DNA from: Yanghanlia sp047501535
GTDB taxonomy: Bacteria; Pseudomonadota; Gammaproteobacteria; Burkholderiales; Burkholderiaceae_B
NCBI RefSeq assembly: GCF_047501535.1
Contig: NZ_JAZDRJ010000002.1
Location: forward strand, 1-64,000
Reading direction: 5' to 3'
DNA length: 64,000 nt
Shown: positions 1 to 8,706 of the stretch, piece after piece
How positions within the stretch are numbered: position 1 is the first letter of the stretch
How the letters are laid out: each line of letters opens with the position of its first letter
Made by a program: the position numbers and the translations under genes
Notes under the pieces: generated by a model
Seen by the model: only the letters and a program-made list of their open reading frames with translations
What the model was told of the DNA's origin: nothing
Database searches by the model: none

Positions 1-83
1 CACCCCCACACACCCCCATCCCCGGCATAAAATAGACCCTCATTCCCCGATTCACCCAAGAAGCAGCACCGGCACTCAACACC

Positions 84-887
84 ATGACGCAACAAGCAGA
101 CACCTTCACCCTCGCTGGCCGCGAATACAAATCCCGCCTACTGGTAGGCACCGGCAAATACAAGGATTTCGAAGAAACCCGCTTGGCGCTGGAAGCCAGC
201 GAGGCCGAAATCGTCACCGTCGCCATTCGCCGCAGCAACATCGGCCAAAACCCAGACGAACCGAATCTGCTCGACGTCATCCCCCCCGACCGCTACACCA
301 TCCTGCCCAATACCGCCGGCTGCTACACCGCACAAGAAGCCGTCCGCACATTGCGTCTCGCACGCGAACTGCTGGATGGCCACAACCTCGTCAAACTGGA
401 AGTCCTGGGCGACAAAGACAACCTGTTCCCCAACATGCCCGCCACCCTGGAGGCCGCACGCACACTGGTGGCCGACGGTTTCAAAGTCATGGTGTATTGC
501 ACCGACGACCCCATCCAGTGCCGCATGCTGGAAGATATCGGCTGCATTGCCATCATGCCCCTGGCCTCACTCATTGGCTCCGGCATGGGCATTCTCAACC
601 CCTGGAACCTGCGTCTCATCATTGACCAATCCAGCGTGCCCGTGCTGGTTGACGCCGGCGTGGGCACCGCCTCCGATGCCGCCATCGCCATGGAACTCGG
701 TTGCGACGGGGTATTAATGAACACCGCCATCGCCGGCGCGCGCAACCCCATCCTCATGGCATCGGCCATGAAGAAAGCCGTACAAGCCGGCCGTGAAGCC
801 TGGCGTGCAGGCCGCATTCCGCGCAAGTTCTACAGTGCAGACCCCAGCTCCCCGGAAGAAGGGTTGCTGACTCCCCTGAACACATAA
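84..887 (+). CDS. thiG: Thiazole synthase ThiG
   Basis: ThiG condenses 1-deoxy-D-xylulose 5-phosphate, the sulfur carried on ThiS and an imine (dehydroglycine) to form the thiazole phosphate of thiamine in the cytosol. At 267 residues it has the usual family length. The TIM-barrel Schiff-base lysine is expected in NLVKLEVLGD (K104), and a glycine-rich phosphate site follows in DAGVGTASDAAIAMELG. thiD follows after 10 bases, so the two are probably co-transcribed. The 83 bases before it hold no complete gene; thiS would be expected just left of the window. Family assignment is firm, the operon is inferred. Confidence 0.97.
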   Translation: MTQQADTFTLAGREYKSRLLVGTGKYKDFEETRLALEASEAEIVTVAIRRSNIGQNPDEPNLLDVIPPDRYTILPNTAGCYTAQEAVRTLRLARELLDGHNLVKLEVLGDKDNLFPNMPATLEAARTLVADGFKVMVYCTDDPIQCRMLEDIGCIAIMPLASLIGSGMGILNPWNLRLIIDQSSVPVLVDAGVGTASDAAIAMELGCDGVLMNTAIAGARNPILMASAMKKAVQAGREAWRAGRIPRKFYSADPSSPEEGLLTPLNT

Positions 888-897
888 CAATCAAGCC

Positions 898-1725
898 ATG
901 ATCCCCAACACCCTTACCATTGCCGGGGTAGACCCCTCCGGCGGGGCCGGTATTCTGGCCGATATCAAAGCCATGAGCGCACTGGGCGCCTATGGCACTG
1001 CCGTAGTCGCCGCGCTCACGGCACAGAACACCCAGGGCGTGACCGGCATCTCAGCCGTGCCTGCGGATTTCGTCGCCGCACAGATCGACACGCTATTTGC
1101 CGACGTACGCATTGACGCCGTAAAAATCGGCATGCTCGGCCAGCAAGCAGTTACCCGCGCCGTCGCAGACCGCCTGGAACATTGGAAGCCCAAACATATC
1201 GTGCTGGACCCGGTCATGATCGCCAAAAGCGGCGATGCCTTGCTGGAGCGCAGCGCCGTGGATGAATTGCGCGAAAGCCTGGTGCCGCAATCCACCATGA
1301 TTACCCCCAACTTACCCGAGGCCGGAGTATTGCTGGACAGCCGCCCGGCGGAAAACCTCAAGGAAATGCGCCGCGCCGCTGAACGCCTGCGCCGCCTGCT
1401 GGCCGACGATGGCCAGCGCTGGGTCTTCCTGAAAGGCGGCCACTTGCCGGGCAACGACACCATCGACGTGCTGCACGACGGCGACCAGATGCTGGAACTG
1501 CCGGGCACACGCATTCACACACGCAACACACACGGCACGGGCTGCACCTTGTCTGCCGCCCTGGCTGCCCTGCTGCCCCAGTGCGCCGATGTTCCCGAAG
1601 CGGCACAACGCGCCAAGGCCTACCTAGTTGAAGCCATCGCCCGTTCCGGCGAACTTGAGGTGGGTTCCGGCCATGGGCCGGTTCACCATTTCCATGCGCT
1701 ATGGGGCGGCACAAATAGGCTATAG
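898..1725 (+). CDS. thiD: Hydroxymethylpyrimidine/phosphomethylpyrimidine kinase ThiD
   Basis: ThiD phosphorylates HMP and then HMP-phosphate to give the pyrimidine diphosphate that is joined to the ThiG product. The protein (275 residues) is a ribokinase-fold kinase. The N-terminal substrate motif is GVDPSGGAGILADIKA, and the C-terminal anion hole with the catalytic acid region is NTHGTGCTLSAALAA. It follows thiG by 10 bases on the same strand, which supports a thiamine operon. No ThiE domain is fused, so thiE must lie elsewhere. Confidence 0.96.
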   Translation: MIPNTLTIAGVDPSGGAGILADIKAMSALGAYGTAVVAALTAQNTQGVTGISAVPADFVAAQIDTLFADVRIDAVKIGMLGQQAVTRAVADRLEHWKPKHIVLDPVMIAKSGDALLERSAVDELRESLVPQSTMITPNLPEAGVLLDSRPAENLKEMRRAAERLRRLLADDGQRWVFLKGGHLPGNDTIDVLHDGDQMLELPGTRIHTRNTHGTGCTLSAALAALLPQCADVPEAAQRAKAYLVEAIARSGELEVGSGHGPVHHFHALWGGTNRL

Positions 1726-1790
1726 TAGGCAGATTGCACATGCTGCGGCCTGCCGCACGCACTTGTCAGAAACATCATCCAGAAAAGATC

Positions 1791-2471
1791 ATGAACGCCA
1801 CAGCCCTTTCCGAACTCGAACTTGCTCGCTTCAACATGGTGGAACAACAAATCCGCCCATGGGATGTCAGCGACGAAAACGTTCTGCAGGCGCTTTTCGA
1901 TGTCCCTCGCGAACGCTATGTTCCCGCCCCCATGCAGGGTCTGGCTTTCTCCGATATCGAGCTGCCGCTCATCATCAATTCGGAAGACACCCGGGAAACC
2001 ATGTTGCACCCCAAGCTGGAAGCTCGCTTGGCTCAGGAACTGCAACTTAAACCCACAGATTGCGTACTGGAAATCGGCACAGGCTCCGGCTACCAAGCCG
2101 CCCTGCTCGCCCGCCTGGCCCAACAGGTCACCACGGTAGAAGTCGACAGCCGCCTGGCCGCTTTTGGCGCCGAGAACCTTAAGCGCAACCAGGTGCACAA
2201 CGTCACGGTGGAAACCGGCGACGCGCATGAAGGCTGGGGCACCACCGAATACGACGCCATTCTGGTCACCGGCTCCGTTCCCACCGTACCCGATGCACTC
2301 AAGTACCAGTTGCGCGTGGGCGGCCGCTTAGTCGTTGTAGTCGGTCAAGCGCCCGTCATGACCGCCTACCGCATCACTCGCAGCAGCGCCGCCAGCTTTG
2401 AAAGCACGGCCCTGTTCGACACCCTGATCAAGCCGCTGCGCGGCGTGTCCGTCTCTCAATTCAAATTCTGA
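1791..2471 (+). CDS. Protein-L-isoaspartate O-methyltransferase family protein
   Basis: This SAM-dependent methyltransferase of the Pcm family has 226 residues. The SAM-binding motif I is VLEIGTGSGYQAALLARLA, and an N-terminal FNMVEQQIRPWDV block is typical of the betaproteobacterial members. Classical Pcm methylates isoaspartyl residues in damaged proteins. Whether this variant does so is not shown by the sequence. The start was taken at MNATALSEL because the upstream in-frame extension (from 1734) has no family similarity. The stop abuts the tolC-like start (TGA then ATG), so the two genes are translationally linked. Confidence 0.85.
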   Translation: MNATALSELELARFNMVEQQIRPWDVSDENVLQALFDVPRERYVPAPMQGLAFSDIELPLIINSEDTRETMLHPKLEARLAQELQLKPTDCVLEIGTGSGYQAALLARLAQQVTTVEVDSRLAAFGAENLKRNQVHNVTVETGDAHEGWGTTEYDAILVTGSVPTVPDALKYQLRVGGRLVVVVGQAPVMTAYRITRSSAASFESTALFDTLIKPLRGVSVSQFKF

Positions 2472-3821
2472 ATGCGTTGGCGTAGTTGGCACGCACTGCC
2501 ATTGGTGCTGGCCCTGTTTGCGGGCCAGTCTTCTGCACAGGGCCGCGACCTCATGGAGGTCTGGCAACTCGCGCTTGAGCGCGACCCCATCTACGCCGCC
2601 AGCGGGTTCGCCAGAACCGCCGAACAAGAACGCGTACCTCAGGCGCGTGCGCAGTTACTGCCCCACGTAACCGCCGATGCAGGCGCACAGCTCGACAACA
2701 GCCGCCGCACCCGCAATCTTTCGGGTAGTGAAAGCCAGCGGCGCGCTGCATGGTCACTGGCTCTTGTACAGCCACTATTCGACCTGCCCGCGTGGAACAC
2801 ACTGCAGCAGGCCGATTTCTTCGCCAGCCAGGCCGACATCGCCTACCGCATGGCTTATCAGGATCTTCTGCTGCGCACGGCACAAGCGTATTTCGATGTG
2901 CTGGCCGCCCAAGACAGCCTGCGAGCCTTGCTGAGCGAGAAAGCGGCCATCGAAACTCAGCTCAGAGCGGCCCAGCAAAGCTTTGAACTGGGCGCCACCA
3001 CCATAACCGACGCGCATGAAGCCCAAGCACGGCTAGACTTGGTCAGCGCCAGTGAAATCAACCTGCGTAATGAACTGCAACTGGCTGAAGACGCACTAGC
3101 ACGCATCATTGCCGAGCGCCCAGGCGAACTGGCGGTACTGGCGCGCGATGCCGCGCTGCCTGCTCCTGAGCCTAACCGCCTGGACGACTGGGCTACCCAG
3201 GCCTCCCATGCGGGCTTGAGCGTAGCGAACGCGGATCTCCAAACGCGTATTGCGCAGAAAGAACTGGATATCGCCCGGGGCCAGCACGCCCCCACAGTCG
3301 AATTTGTTGCCCGCACCGGCAGCGCTTCCGACTACGGCATGAATGGCTACCGCTCAGGCCCCCGCTCACTCGACAGTACGGTGGGTGTGCAGCTGTCCAT
3401 TCCCCTATTCACAGGCGGAAGCATTTCTTCACGTGTGCGCGAACAGACATCCCGGCTGCAGCAGTCCCGTGCGCTACTGGAAAACACCCGTCGTGAAGCC
3501 GTGCAAGCCGCCCAGCGCTATTTCAATGGCGTGGTCTCCGGGTTATCTCAAGTCGCCGCTCTGGAAGCGGCAGAGCGTTCCAGCCAGGCGGCTCTGCAAG
3601 CCAACCGCACGGGCTATGAAGTCGGCGTGCGCATCAATATCGATGTTTTGAATGCCGAACAACAGCTGTATGTGACTCAGCGCGCACTGGCTCGCGCCCG
3701 TTACGACACGCTGATGGACGGCCTGCGCCTCAAGGCCGCTGCCGGTATTTTGCAAGACGCCGACCTCGCCGCCATCAACGAACTGCTTACTCCGCCCGAA
3801 TCTTCTTCAGAAGCGCAGTAG
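2472..3821 (+). CDS. tolC: TolC-family outer-membrane channel protein
   Basis: This is an outer-membrane efflux/type I secretion channel (449 residues) with a cleavable signal peptide (about residues 1-23, ending SSAQG). Two outer membrane efflux protein repeats follow, and alpha-helical coiled-coil segments are visible (for example around 130-190 and 330-380). TolC trimers connect inner-membrane pumps to the outside. It starts directly after the Pcm-like stop codon. Its last 35 bases overlap the 3' end of rfaE2 on the opposite strand. No pump genes are adjacent, so the partner cannot be named. Confidence 0.9.
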   Translation: MRWRSWHALPLVLALFAGQSSAQGRDLMEVWQLALERDPIYAASGFARTAEQERVPQARAQLLPHVTADAGAQLDNSRRTRNLSGSESQRRAAWSLALVQPLFDLPAWNTLQQADFFASQADIAYRMAYQDLLLRTAQAYFDVLAAQDSLRALLSEKAAIETQLRAAQQSFELGATTITDAHEAQARLDLVSASEINLRNELQLAEDALARIIAERPGELAVLARDAALPAPEPNRLDDWATQASHAGLSVANADLQTRIAQKELDIARGQHAPTVEFVARTGSASDYGMNGYRSGPRSLDSTVGVQLSIPLFTGGSISSRVREQTSRLQQSRALLENTRREAVQAAQRYFNGVVSGLSQVAALEAAERSSQAALQANRTGYEVGVRINIDVLNAEQQLYVTQRALARARYDTLMDGLRLKAAAGILQDADLAAINELLTPPESSSEAQ

Positions 3822-4272
3822 TCGAGCGCTCAAACTCAAACGGGATTGCCACGGCGTCACCCCCCCAACTGCGCACAGCCGCCGTTTCTGGCAGAGTTTC
3901 CATGTCGTAATCGCCCCCCTTCACAATGAGTTCGGGCTGCAGGGCTTCTATCAGCGCCTGGGGGGTATCTTCATCAAACCAAGTCACGACATCCACACAC
4001 CCTAATGCCGCCATCATGGCCAGGCGGTCGGCATGGTTGTTGAGCGGGCGATCGTCGCCCTTACCCAGCCTCCGCACCGAAGCGTCGGTATTCAGCGCCA
4101 CAACCAGCGTAGCGCCAAGTTGAGCGGCGGCATCCAGATACGTGGCGTGGCCACGGTGCAGAATGTCGAACACGCCGTTGGTGAACACCAGCGGGCGCGG
4201 AATCTGGCCTTCTTGCAAACGTTGACGCAAGGTGGCGGGATCTATGATTTTGGATTCGAAGCGGGCGGACAT
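3787..4272 (-). CDS. rfaE2: D-glycero-beta-D-manno-heptose 1-phosphate adenylyltransferase
   Basis: This enzyme transfers AMP from ATP to heptose 1-phosphate to make ADP-heptose for the LPS inner core. The protein (161 residues) matches only the C-terminal nucleotidyltransferase half of E. coli HldE. The motif GVFDILHRGH includes the HxGH ATP site (H39-H42), and a downstream IVKGGDY block is also present. The kinase half (rfaE1) must be a separate gene elsewhere. It is the last gene of the minus-strand ubi run, 22 bases after ubiB. Its 3' end overlaps the tolC-like gene convergently. Confidence 0.93.
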   Translation of the reverse strand: MSARFESKIIDPATLRQRLQEGQIPRPLVFTNGVFDILHRGHATYLDAAAQLGATLVVALNTDASVRRLGKGDDRPLNNHADRLAMMAALGCVDVVTWFDEDTPQALIEALQPELIVKGGDYDMETLPETAAVRSWGGDAVAIPFEFERSTTALLKKIRAE

Positions 4273-4294
4273 AGGCGATGAATAGAGTGGAATA

Positions 4295-5848
4295 TCAGCG
4301 AAGAATGGCCCAGACCGCGACGCCCACGCCCACCGCCATCACAGCGATCAGCGCACTCAGCAGGCGGTTATTGCGCCGCTGCGCCTCGTGCAGCTGTTGC
4401 AGTTCATGCCGGATAGCCGGGCCGGAATCTGGGGTGGCCAGCCTGGCATGAACCAGCCGGGGCAGCTGCGGCAGCAATTGCGCCCATTGGCTGGCTTCTT
4501 TTTCTAGCTGAGTCTTCAGGCCCGACAAGCCAATGCGCTCGTGCATCCAGCGCTCAAGATAGGGTTTGGCGGTTTTCCAGAGATCCAGGCCCGGATCCAG
4601 CTCACGCCCCATGCCTTCCACATTCAACAGCGTCTTTTGCAACAACACCAGTTGCGGCTGAATTTCCACATTGAAGCGCCGAGAGGTCTGGAACAGCCGC
4701 AGCAACACCTGCCCCAGAGAGATTTCCGACAAAGGCCGGTCGAAGTAAGGCTCGCATACCGCGCGTACAGCCCCTTCAAGCTCCTCTTCGCGAGTGGTGG
4801 CAGGCGCCCAGCCCGATTCGATATGCAGCTGCGCCACGCGCCGGTAATCACGCTGGAAGAACGCCAGGAAGTTCTGGGCCAGATAGTTTTTGTCGAATTC
4901 TGACAACGTGCCCACAATGCCGAAGTCTAGCGCGATGTAACGCCCCAGCGTGGCGGGCTCGTCAGAAACATAAATATTGCCCGGGTGCATGTCGGCATGG
5001 AAGAAACCGTCGGTAAACACCTGGGTGAAAAAAATCTCCACCCCGGTGCGGGCCAGCGCTTTGATATCGACGCCCGCTTCCGTCAGCCGGTCGATATGAC
5101 TGACGGGAATACCACGCATCCATTCCATGGTAAAGACATTGGTAGCGCAGAACTCCCAGATAACTTCCGGCACCATGAGCAGGCCGACACGACCATTTTC
5201 CGGGCTGAAGTTACGGCGCAGCTGGCTGCAGTTGGCCGCTTCGCGTATGAGATCGAGTTCGTCGTTCAGGTAGGTATCAAATTCCGCCACCACCTGGCGC
5301 GGCTTCAGGCGCCGGGCGTCGGGAGACAACTTTTCCACCAGTCGCGCCACAACACGCATGAGGGTGAGATCTTTTTCCAGCACCTCGCGCATGCCGGGAC
5401 GCAGCACTTTTACGGCGACTTCACGGCCATCGTGCAACACGGCGTAGTGCACTTGTGCGATGGAAGCCGAGGCGATGGGGTCAACCTCGAAATGGCGAAA
5501 CAATGTGTGAGGCGACGCACCAAGGGCCGTTTCTATGATTGCCGCAGCCTGCGCGGATGGAAACGGCGGCACGCGGTCTTGTAGCAGCGCCAGTTCAATG
5601 GCGACATCCAGAGGGATGAGGTCGCGACGGGTGGAAAGCACCTGCCCGAACTTAACAAAAATCGGCCCCAGGGTTTCAAGTGCGCGACGCAAGCGCACGC
5701 CGCGCTCCATCTTAGGCGGGCGCCCAAACCGTAGAATCTTAAGCAGGCTGTAGGCCAGCGGGTGACGGATGCCCGAGACCACGAGTTCGTCGAGCCTGTA
5801 GCGCAGGCAAACGAGAATAATGTAGAAAAGGCGGAACACGGGAAACAT
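4295..5848 (-). CDS. ubiB: Ubiquinone biosynthesis atypical kinase UbiB
   Basis: UbiB is an ABC1/ADCK-type atypical kinase/ATPase that supports ubiquinone synthesis at the inner membrane. At 517 residues the protein has the diagnostic KxGQ motif (FVKFGQ, K66-Q69), an ExD-type motif (NDELDLIREA) and the metal-binding DFG in ALDFGIVG. A C-terminal membrane anchor lies in about the last 25 residues (LIAVMAVGVGVAVWAIL). It follows ubiJ by 2 bases and precedes rfaE2, so ubiJ and ubiB are very likely co-translated, as in other proteobacteria. Confidence 0.96.
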   Translation of the reverse strand: MFPVFRLFYIILVCLRYRLDELVVSGIRHPLAYSLLKILRFGRPPKMERGVRLRRALETLGPIFVKFGQVLSTRRDLIPLDVAIELALLQDRVPPFPSAQAAAIIETALGASPHTLFRHFEVDPIASASIAQVHYAVLHDGREVAVKVLRPGMREVLEKDLTLMRVVARLVEKLSPDARRLKPRQVVAEFDTYLNDELDLIREAANCSQLRRNFSPENGRVGLLMVPEVIWEFCATNVFTMEWMRGIPVSHIDRLTEAGVDIKALARTGVEIFFTQVFTDGFFHADMHPGNIYVSDEPATLGRYIALDFGIVGTLSEFDKNYLAQNFLAFFQRDYRRVAQLHIESGWAPATTREEELEGAVRAVCEPYFDRPLSEISLGQVLLRLFQTSRRFNVEIQPQLVLLQKTLLNVEGMGRELDPGLDLWKTAKPYLERWMHERIGLSGLKTQLEKEASQWAQLLPQLPRLVHARLATPDSGPAIRHELQQLHEAQRRNNRLLSALIAVMAVGVGVAVWAILR

Positions 5849-5850
5849 GG

Positions 5851-6474
5851 TCAGCTCTCCGCTGCCGCACGCTCGGCGTTGGCGACCCGCTGCTCAAGCG
5901 CATCCAGCCTGCGCTGCAAGGCGGCGCAATCGGCGTTGAAAGCGGATACACCATGCCGCGTTGCCAGCACCTGCCCTTCCTCGCCCAAGAATTCCGCTGC
6001 GTTAGCAGCAAGCCGCCTTGCCGCAGAATCAGCAAACCCAACGGCCGTCCGCCCGCCTTGCACCAGCCCCGGCCCGATCAGGTCGCCAAAGCGGCTGGCC
6101 AGGTCTTCTTCGATATCCCACCGCAAATCGCGAGCGAGTTCTGACACCAGGGTCGCAAGCGCCGCGTCGCCCTGCACGTGGAGCTTCTCCGTGATGGCGT
6201 CGAGATCGCCCCCGCGCAAAATGCCCGGCAGATCGACCAAATGCTCGGTGGCGATAGACAGCGACACATCAGGCACAACAGCCGGATGACTGGCCCGCAA
6301 CATGCCTGTCGCTTCGATGCTGTAAATCACCTGAAGGCGACCCACGTTAAAACGCAAGGATTTCCCTGCATGGCGGCTTAACTTGTCCGCCGCCCACGGC
6401 TCGCGGCGTAACAACGCGTTCAGTAAGAAAGCGGTCATCACATTGGGAGAAAACACCGAAGGCAAGGGCAGCAT
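5851..6474 (-). CDS. ubiJ: UbiJ-like SCP2-domain ubiquinone accessory factor
   Basis: The 207-residue protein has an SCP2/sterol-carrier-like N-terminal region (about 10-120) and a C-terminal helical, partly coiled-coil tail (ALQRRLDALEQRVANAERA). This matches UbiJ (YigP), a lipid-binding member of the ubiquinone-biosynthesis complex. Identification rests on weak sequence similarity plus its place between the Tim44-like gene/ubiE and ubiB, the same order as ubiE-ubiJ-ubiB in E. coli. The start chosen is MLPLPSVF; the frame stays open upstream but crosses a likely terminator hairpin and has no family similarity. Confidence 0.82.
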   Translation of the reverse strand: MLPLPSVFSPNVMTAFLLNALLRREPWAADKLSRHAGKSLRFNVGRLQVIYSIEATGMLRASHPAVVPDVSLSIATEHLVDLPGILRGGDLDAITEKLHVQGDAALATLVSELARDLRWDIEEDLASRFGDLIGPGLVQGGRTAVGFADSAARRLAANAAEFLGEEGQVLATRHGVSAFNADCAALQRRLDALEQRVANAERAAAES

Positions 6475-6548
6475 GGAACAAGCACTCAGAGAGGCATCAG
6501 GCTCCCCAATGGAGCGCTGAACAAGCCTAGAGTTTAACGGGAATTGAA

Positions 6549-6571
6549 GAAGGCACCACCAGGGTGCCTTC
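6549..6571 (-). terminator. Hairpin downstream of the Tim44-like gene
   Basis: A perfect 9-bp stem (GAAGGCACC / GGTGCCTTC) with a 5-base loop lies just after the Tim44-like gene and before ubiJ on the minus strand. The trailing sequence on that strand is TTCAATT, a weak T-tract. It may be a terminator or an attenuating hairpin between the two genes. Confidence 0.5.
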
Positions 6572-6631
6572 AGAAAGCCGGATGGCCGCAGCCATGCTTG
6601 CGAGACCCGGCTTGCGACCGGCCAAAACCGC

Positions 6632-7621
6632 TTAGCTGGCGTATTCCACAGGAATCTGCTGAATACCGGCCAACAGCCAGCCTGCGTTCTCGCCCTTGTA
6701 GAGATTCCAGACTTCCTCGAATCGGAACGCTTCGCCCTCACGGTTTTCGCGCAGCATGCCGGAATAACGCACACTGGCCAGATGGCCGTCGGACACTTGC
6801 TCAATGCCCAACAGCTCGGCGTTCAGCAATACGACTTCAGTGTGGTTATCTTCGCCACGGCCCATGAGTTCGGGCTTGATCTCGGCGATGAGGTCGTCAG
6901 TCATGTAGTCGCGCAGTTCGTCGAGGTCGCCGCGATCCCAGATGCCTTGGATCTTGATGAACTGCTGCTTGGCGTTGGCCAGAAAAGCCGGAGTGTCGAA
7001 ATCTTCTGGCACAAACCAGCTTTTATCGACCGGCGCGGCAGGTACCGCCGGAGCCGCAGCCACAGGCGCTGCCGCCGGGGCAGCCGGAGCTACGGGCGCG
7101 GAGGGCTGCTGACGCTGAAAGCTGCCACCCGTGTCGGCGTTACGATAGCTATTGTTGTTGCCTGCCTGCGCCATGGCCGGCTGGCGCGCACCGCCACGCA
7201 GACGGCGCACGAGATACATAACGGCAAACACCACTAGACCAATAAGAATGGCGCTGGACAGAAATTCAAGTAAAGCACCGCCCAGGCCTAAGTGCGACAG
7301 CAAAGCGGCGATGCCCAGACCTGCCGCAATACCTGCGATGGGGCCCAGAAAGCGGGACATGCCGCTACGCGCGGCGCCTGCGGTTGCCGCACCAGCGGCT
7401 GCACTGGAAGCCGGCGCTGTGGCGCTGCGAGTGGGGTTGGTGGTGGCTGCAGGCGGTGTGGCAGGCGCACGCTGAGTAGTGACGTTGCGGGACTGCATGC
7501 CAAAGCTCTTGCCACCGCCGGCGCGGCGGGCTTCAGCATCGAACGGCATGGCCAGCATGCTGACAGCCGAAACCGCCAGGATCGCCATGGCGAAGAATCG
7601 CGAAATACGACGTTGCGACAT
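6632..7621 (-). CDS. Tim44-like domain membrane protein
   Basis: The 329-residue protein has an N-terminal signal-like hydrophobic segment (about 8-27, ending DAEARRAGGG). A low-complexity Ala/Thr/Pro region and hydrophobic/transmembrane segments follow around 85-140, including ILIGLVVFAVMYLVRRLRG. An Ala/Pro/Val-rich linker leads to a C-terminal Tim44/MBA1-like domain (about 190-329). Bacterial Tim44-like proteins are conserved but poorly characterised. The start MSQRRISRFF was preferred over one ten codons upstream because it begins the signal segment. It lies between ubiE and ubiJ on the same strand. Confidence 0.85.
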   Translation of the reverse strand: MSQRRISRFFAMAILAVSAVSMLAMPFDAEARRAGGGKSFGMQSRNVTTQRAPATPPAATTNPTRSATAPASSAAAGAATAGAARSGMSRFLGPIAGIAAGLGIAALLSHLGLGGALLEFLSSAILIGLVVFAVMYLVRRLRGGARQPAMAQAGNNNSYRNADTGGSFQRQQPSAPVAPAAPAAAPVAAAPAVPAAPVDKSWFVPEDFDTPAFLANAKQQFIKIQGIWDRGDLDELRDYMTDDLIAEIKPELMGRGEDNHTEVVLLNAELLGIEQVSDGHLASVRYSGMLRENREGEAFRFEEVWNLYKGENAGWLLAGIQQIPVEYAS

Positions 7622-7747
7622 TATGAATGTCTCCTGTGGGCGCACGACCAAACCGTGCGCAGAAATGAAAATCAGGGATTAAGAACTGAATCTTACAAGA
7701 AGCTGAACGATGACACAATGCTGGGTGACCACGCAGTGTGCTACTTC

Positions 7748-8512
7748 TTATAGATTGACGCCCTCGTGCAAGGCGACAATACCTGCGCTCAAGTTGAAGT
7801 ACTTCACCCGAGACAGGCCCGCCGCTTCAAGCATGCCGGCCAGTTCCTGCTGGCCAGGATGAACCCGTATGGATTCGGCCAGGTAGCGGTAGCTTTCAGC
7901 GTCGCCGGCCACGCGGGAGCCGAGCCAGGGCAACACATTAAAGGAGTACCAGTCGTACAAAGGCGCCAAAGGCTTGGCCACCTTGGAAAACTCCAGCACC
8001 AAGAGCTTGCCGCCGGGCTTGAGCACCCGACGCATCTCGGCGAGCGCACGGTCTTTGTGGGTCATGTTGCGCAAGCCGAACGCCACGCTGACCCGGTCGA
8101 AATAACCATCGGGAAACGGCAGTTTTTCGGCGTCGCAAACGGCAGTCGGCAGCAGCAGGCCGTCGTCAGTGAGGCGGTCGCGGCCAACCCGCAGCATGGA
8201 TTCGTTGATGTCTGTCAGCCAGACTTCGCCGCCGGCCCCTGCACGCCGCGCAAAAGCGCGTGCGAGGTCGCCCGTGCCGCCCGCGATATCGAGCACTTTC
8301 ATGCCGGGGCGGACATCGGCCCGGGCAATGGTGAAGGCCTTCCAGGCGCGATGCAACACGCCCGACATCAGGTCGTTCATGATGTCGTAGCGGCTTGCCA
8401 CGGAATGGAAAACTTCGGCCACCTTGGCAGCCTTTTCGCTTTCGCGCACGCTGCTGTAGCCGAAATGAGTGGTGGCGTCGGTGTCGGAGGGGGAAGAAGG
8501 CGTTTCTTTCAT
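7748..8512 (-). CDS. ubiE: Ubiquinone/menaquinone C-methyltransferase UbiE
   Basis: UbiE is the SAM-dependent C-methyltransferase of ubiquinone (and menaquinone) synthesis. Its 254 residues carry the family signatures: YDIMNDLMSGVLHR near the N terminus, SAM motif I DIAGGTGDLARAF, and FGLRNMTHKDRALAEMRRVL. It is the first gene of the minus-strand run ubiE, Tim44-like, ubiJ, ubiB, rfaE2. The start was set at MKETPSSP; a start 14 codons upstream is possible but lacks family similarity. Confidence 0.96.
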   Translation of the reverse strand: MKETPSSPSDTDATTHFGYSSVRESEKAAKVAEVFHSVASRYDIMNDLMSGVLHRAWKAFTIARADVRPGMKVLDIAGGTGDLARAFARRAGAGGEVWLTDINESMLRVGRDRLTDDGLLLPTAVCDAEKLPFPDGYFDRVSVAFGLRNMTHKDRALAEMRRVLKPGGKLLVLEFSKVAKPLAPLYDWYSFNVLPWLGSRVAGDAESYRYLAESIRVHPGQQELAGMLEAAGLSRVKYFNLSAGIVALHEGVNL

Positions 8513-8706
8513 GATTTTCGTATCGTACATCATCCATTCGTGGCCGTGAGCCACAAAATGCGTTCAACAATTCACAAACCTGTAATATTGCCGCCATAGT
8601 ATGCAGGGAGCGCTAAAACAAAATGCCAGCGCAACACGACTCAAAGCTTTCCGGTAAGAACGCTGCGACGGCATGCACTCCCTGACCTTATTCAGACTAT
8701 ATAGAT

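Noticed and set aside
1..83. TPP riboswitch upstream of thiG
   Set aside because: The 83 bases available show no conserved TPP-aptamer sequence, and the operon start is probably to the left of the window.
281..297. C7 run in thiG as a slippage site
   Set aside because: The frame is intact on both sides, it codes for ordinary Ile-Pro-Pro, and a thiamine enzyme is an unlikely phase-variable target.
8513..8706. Pho box in front of phoB
   Set aside because: The gap has CTGACCTTATTCAGACTATA but not two clear CTGTCAT-type half-sites, so autoregulation is not supported by sequence.
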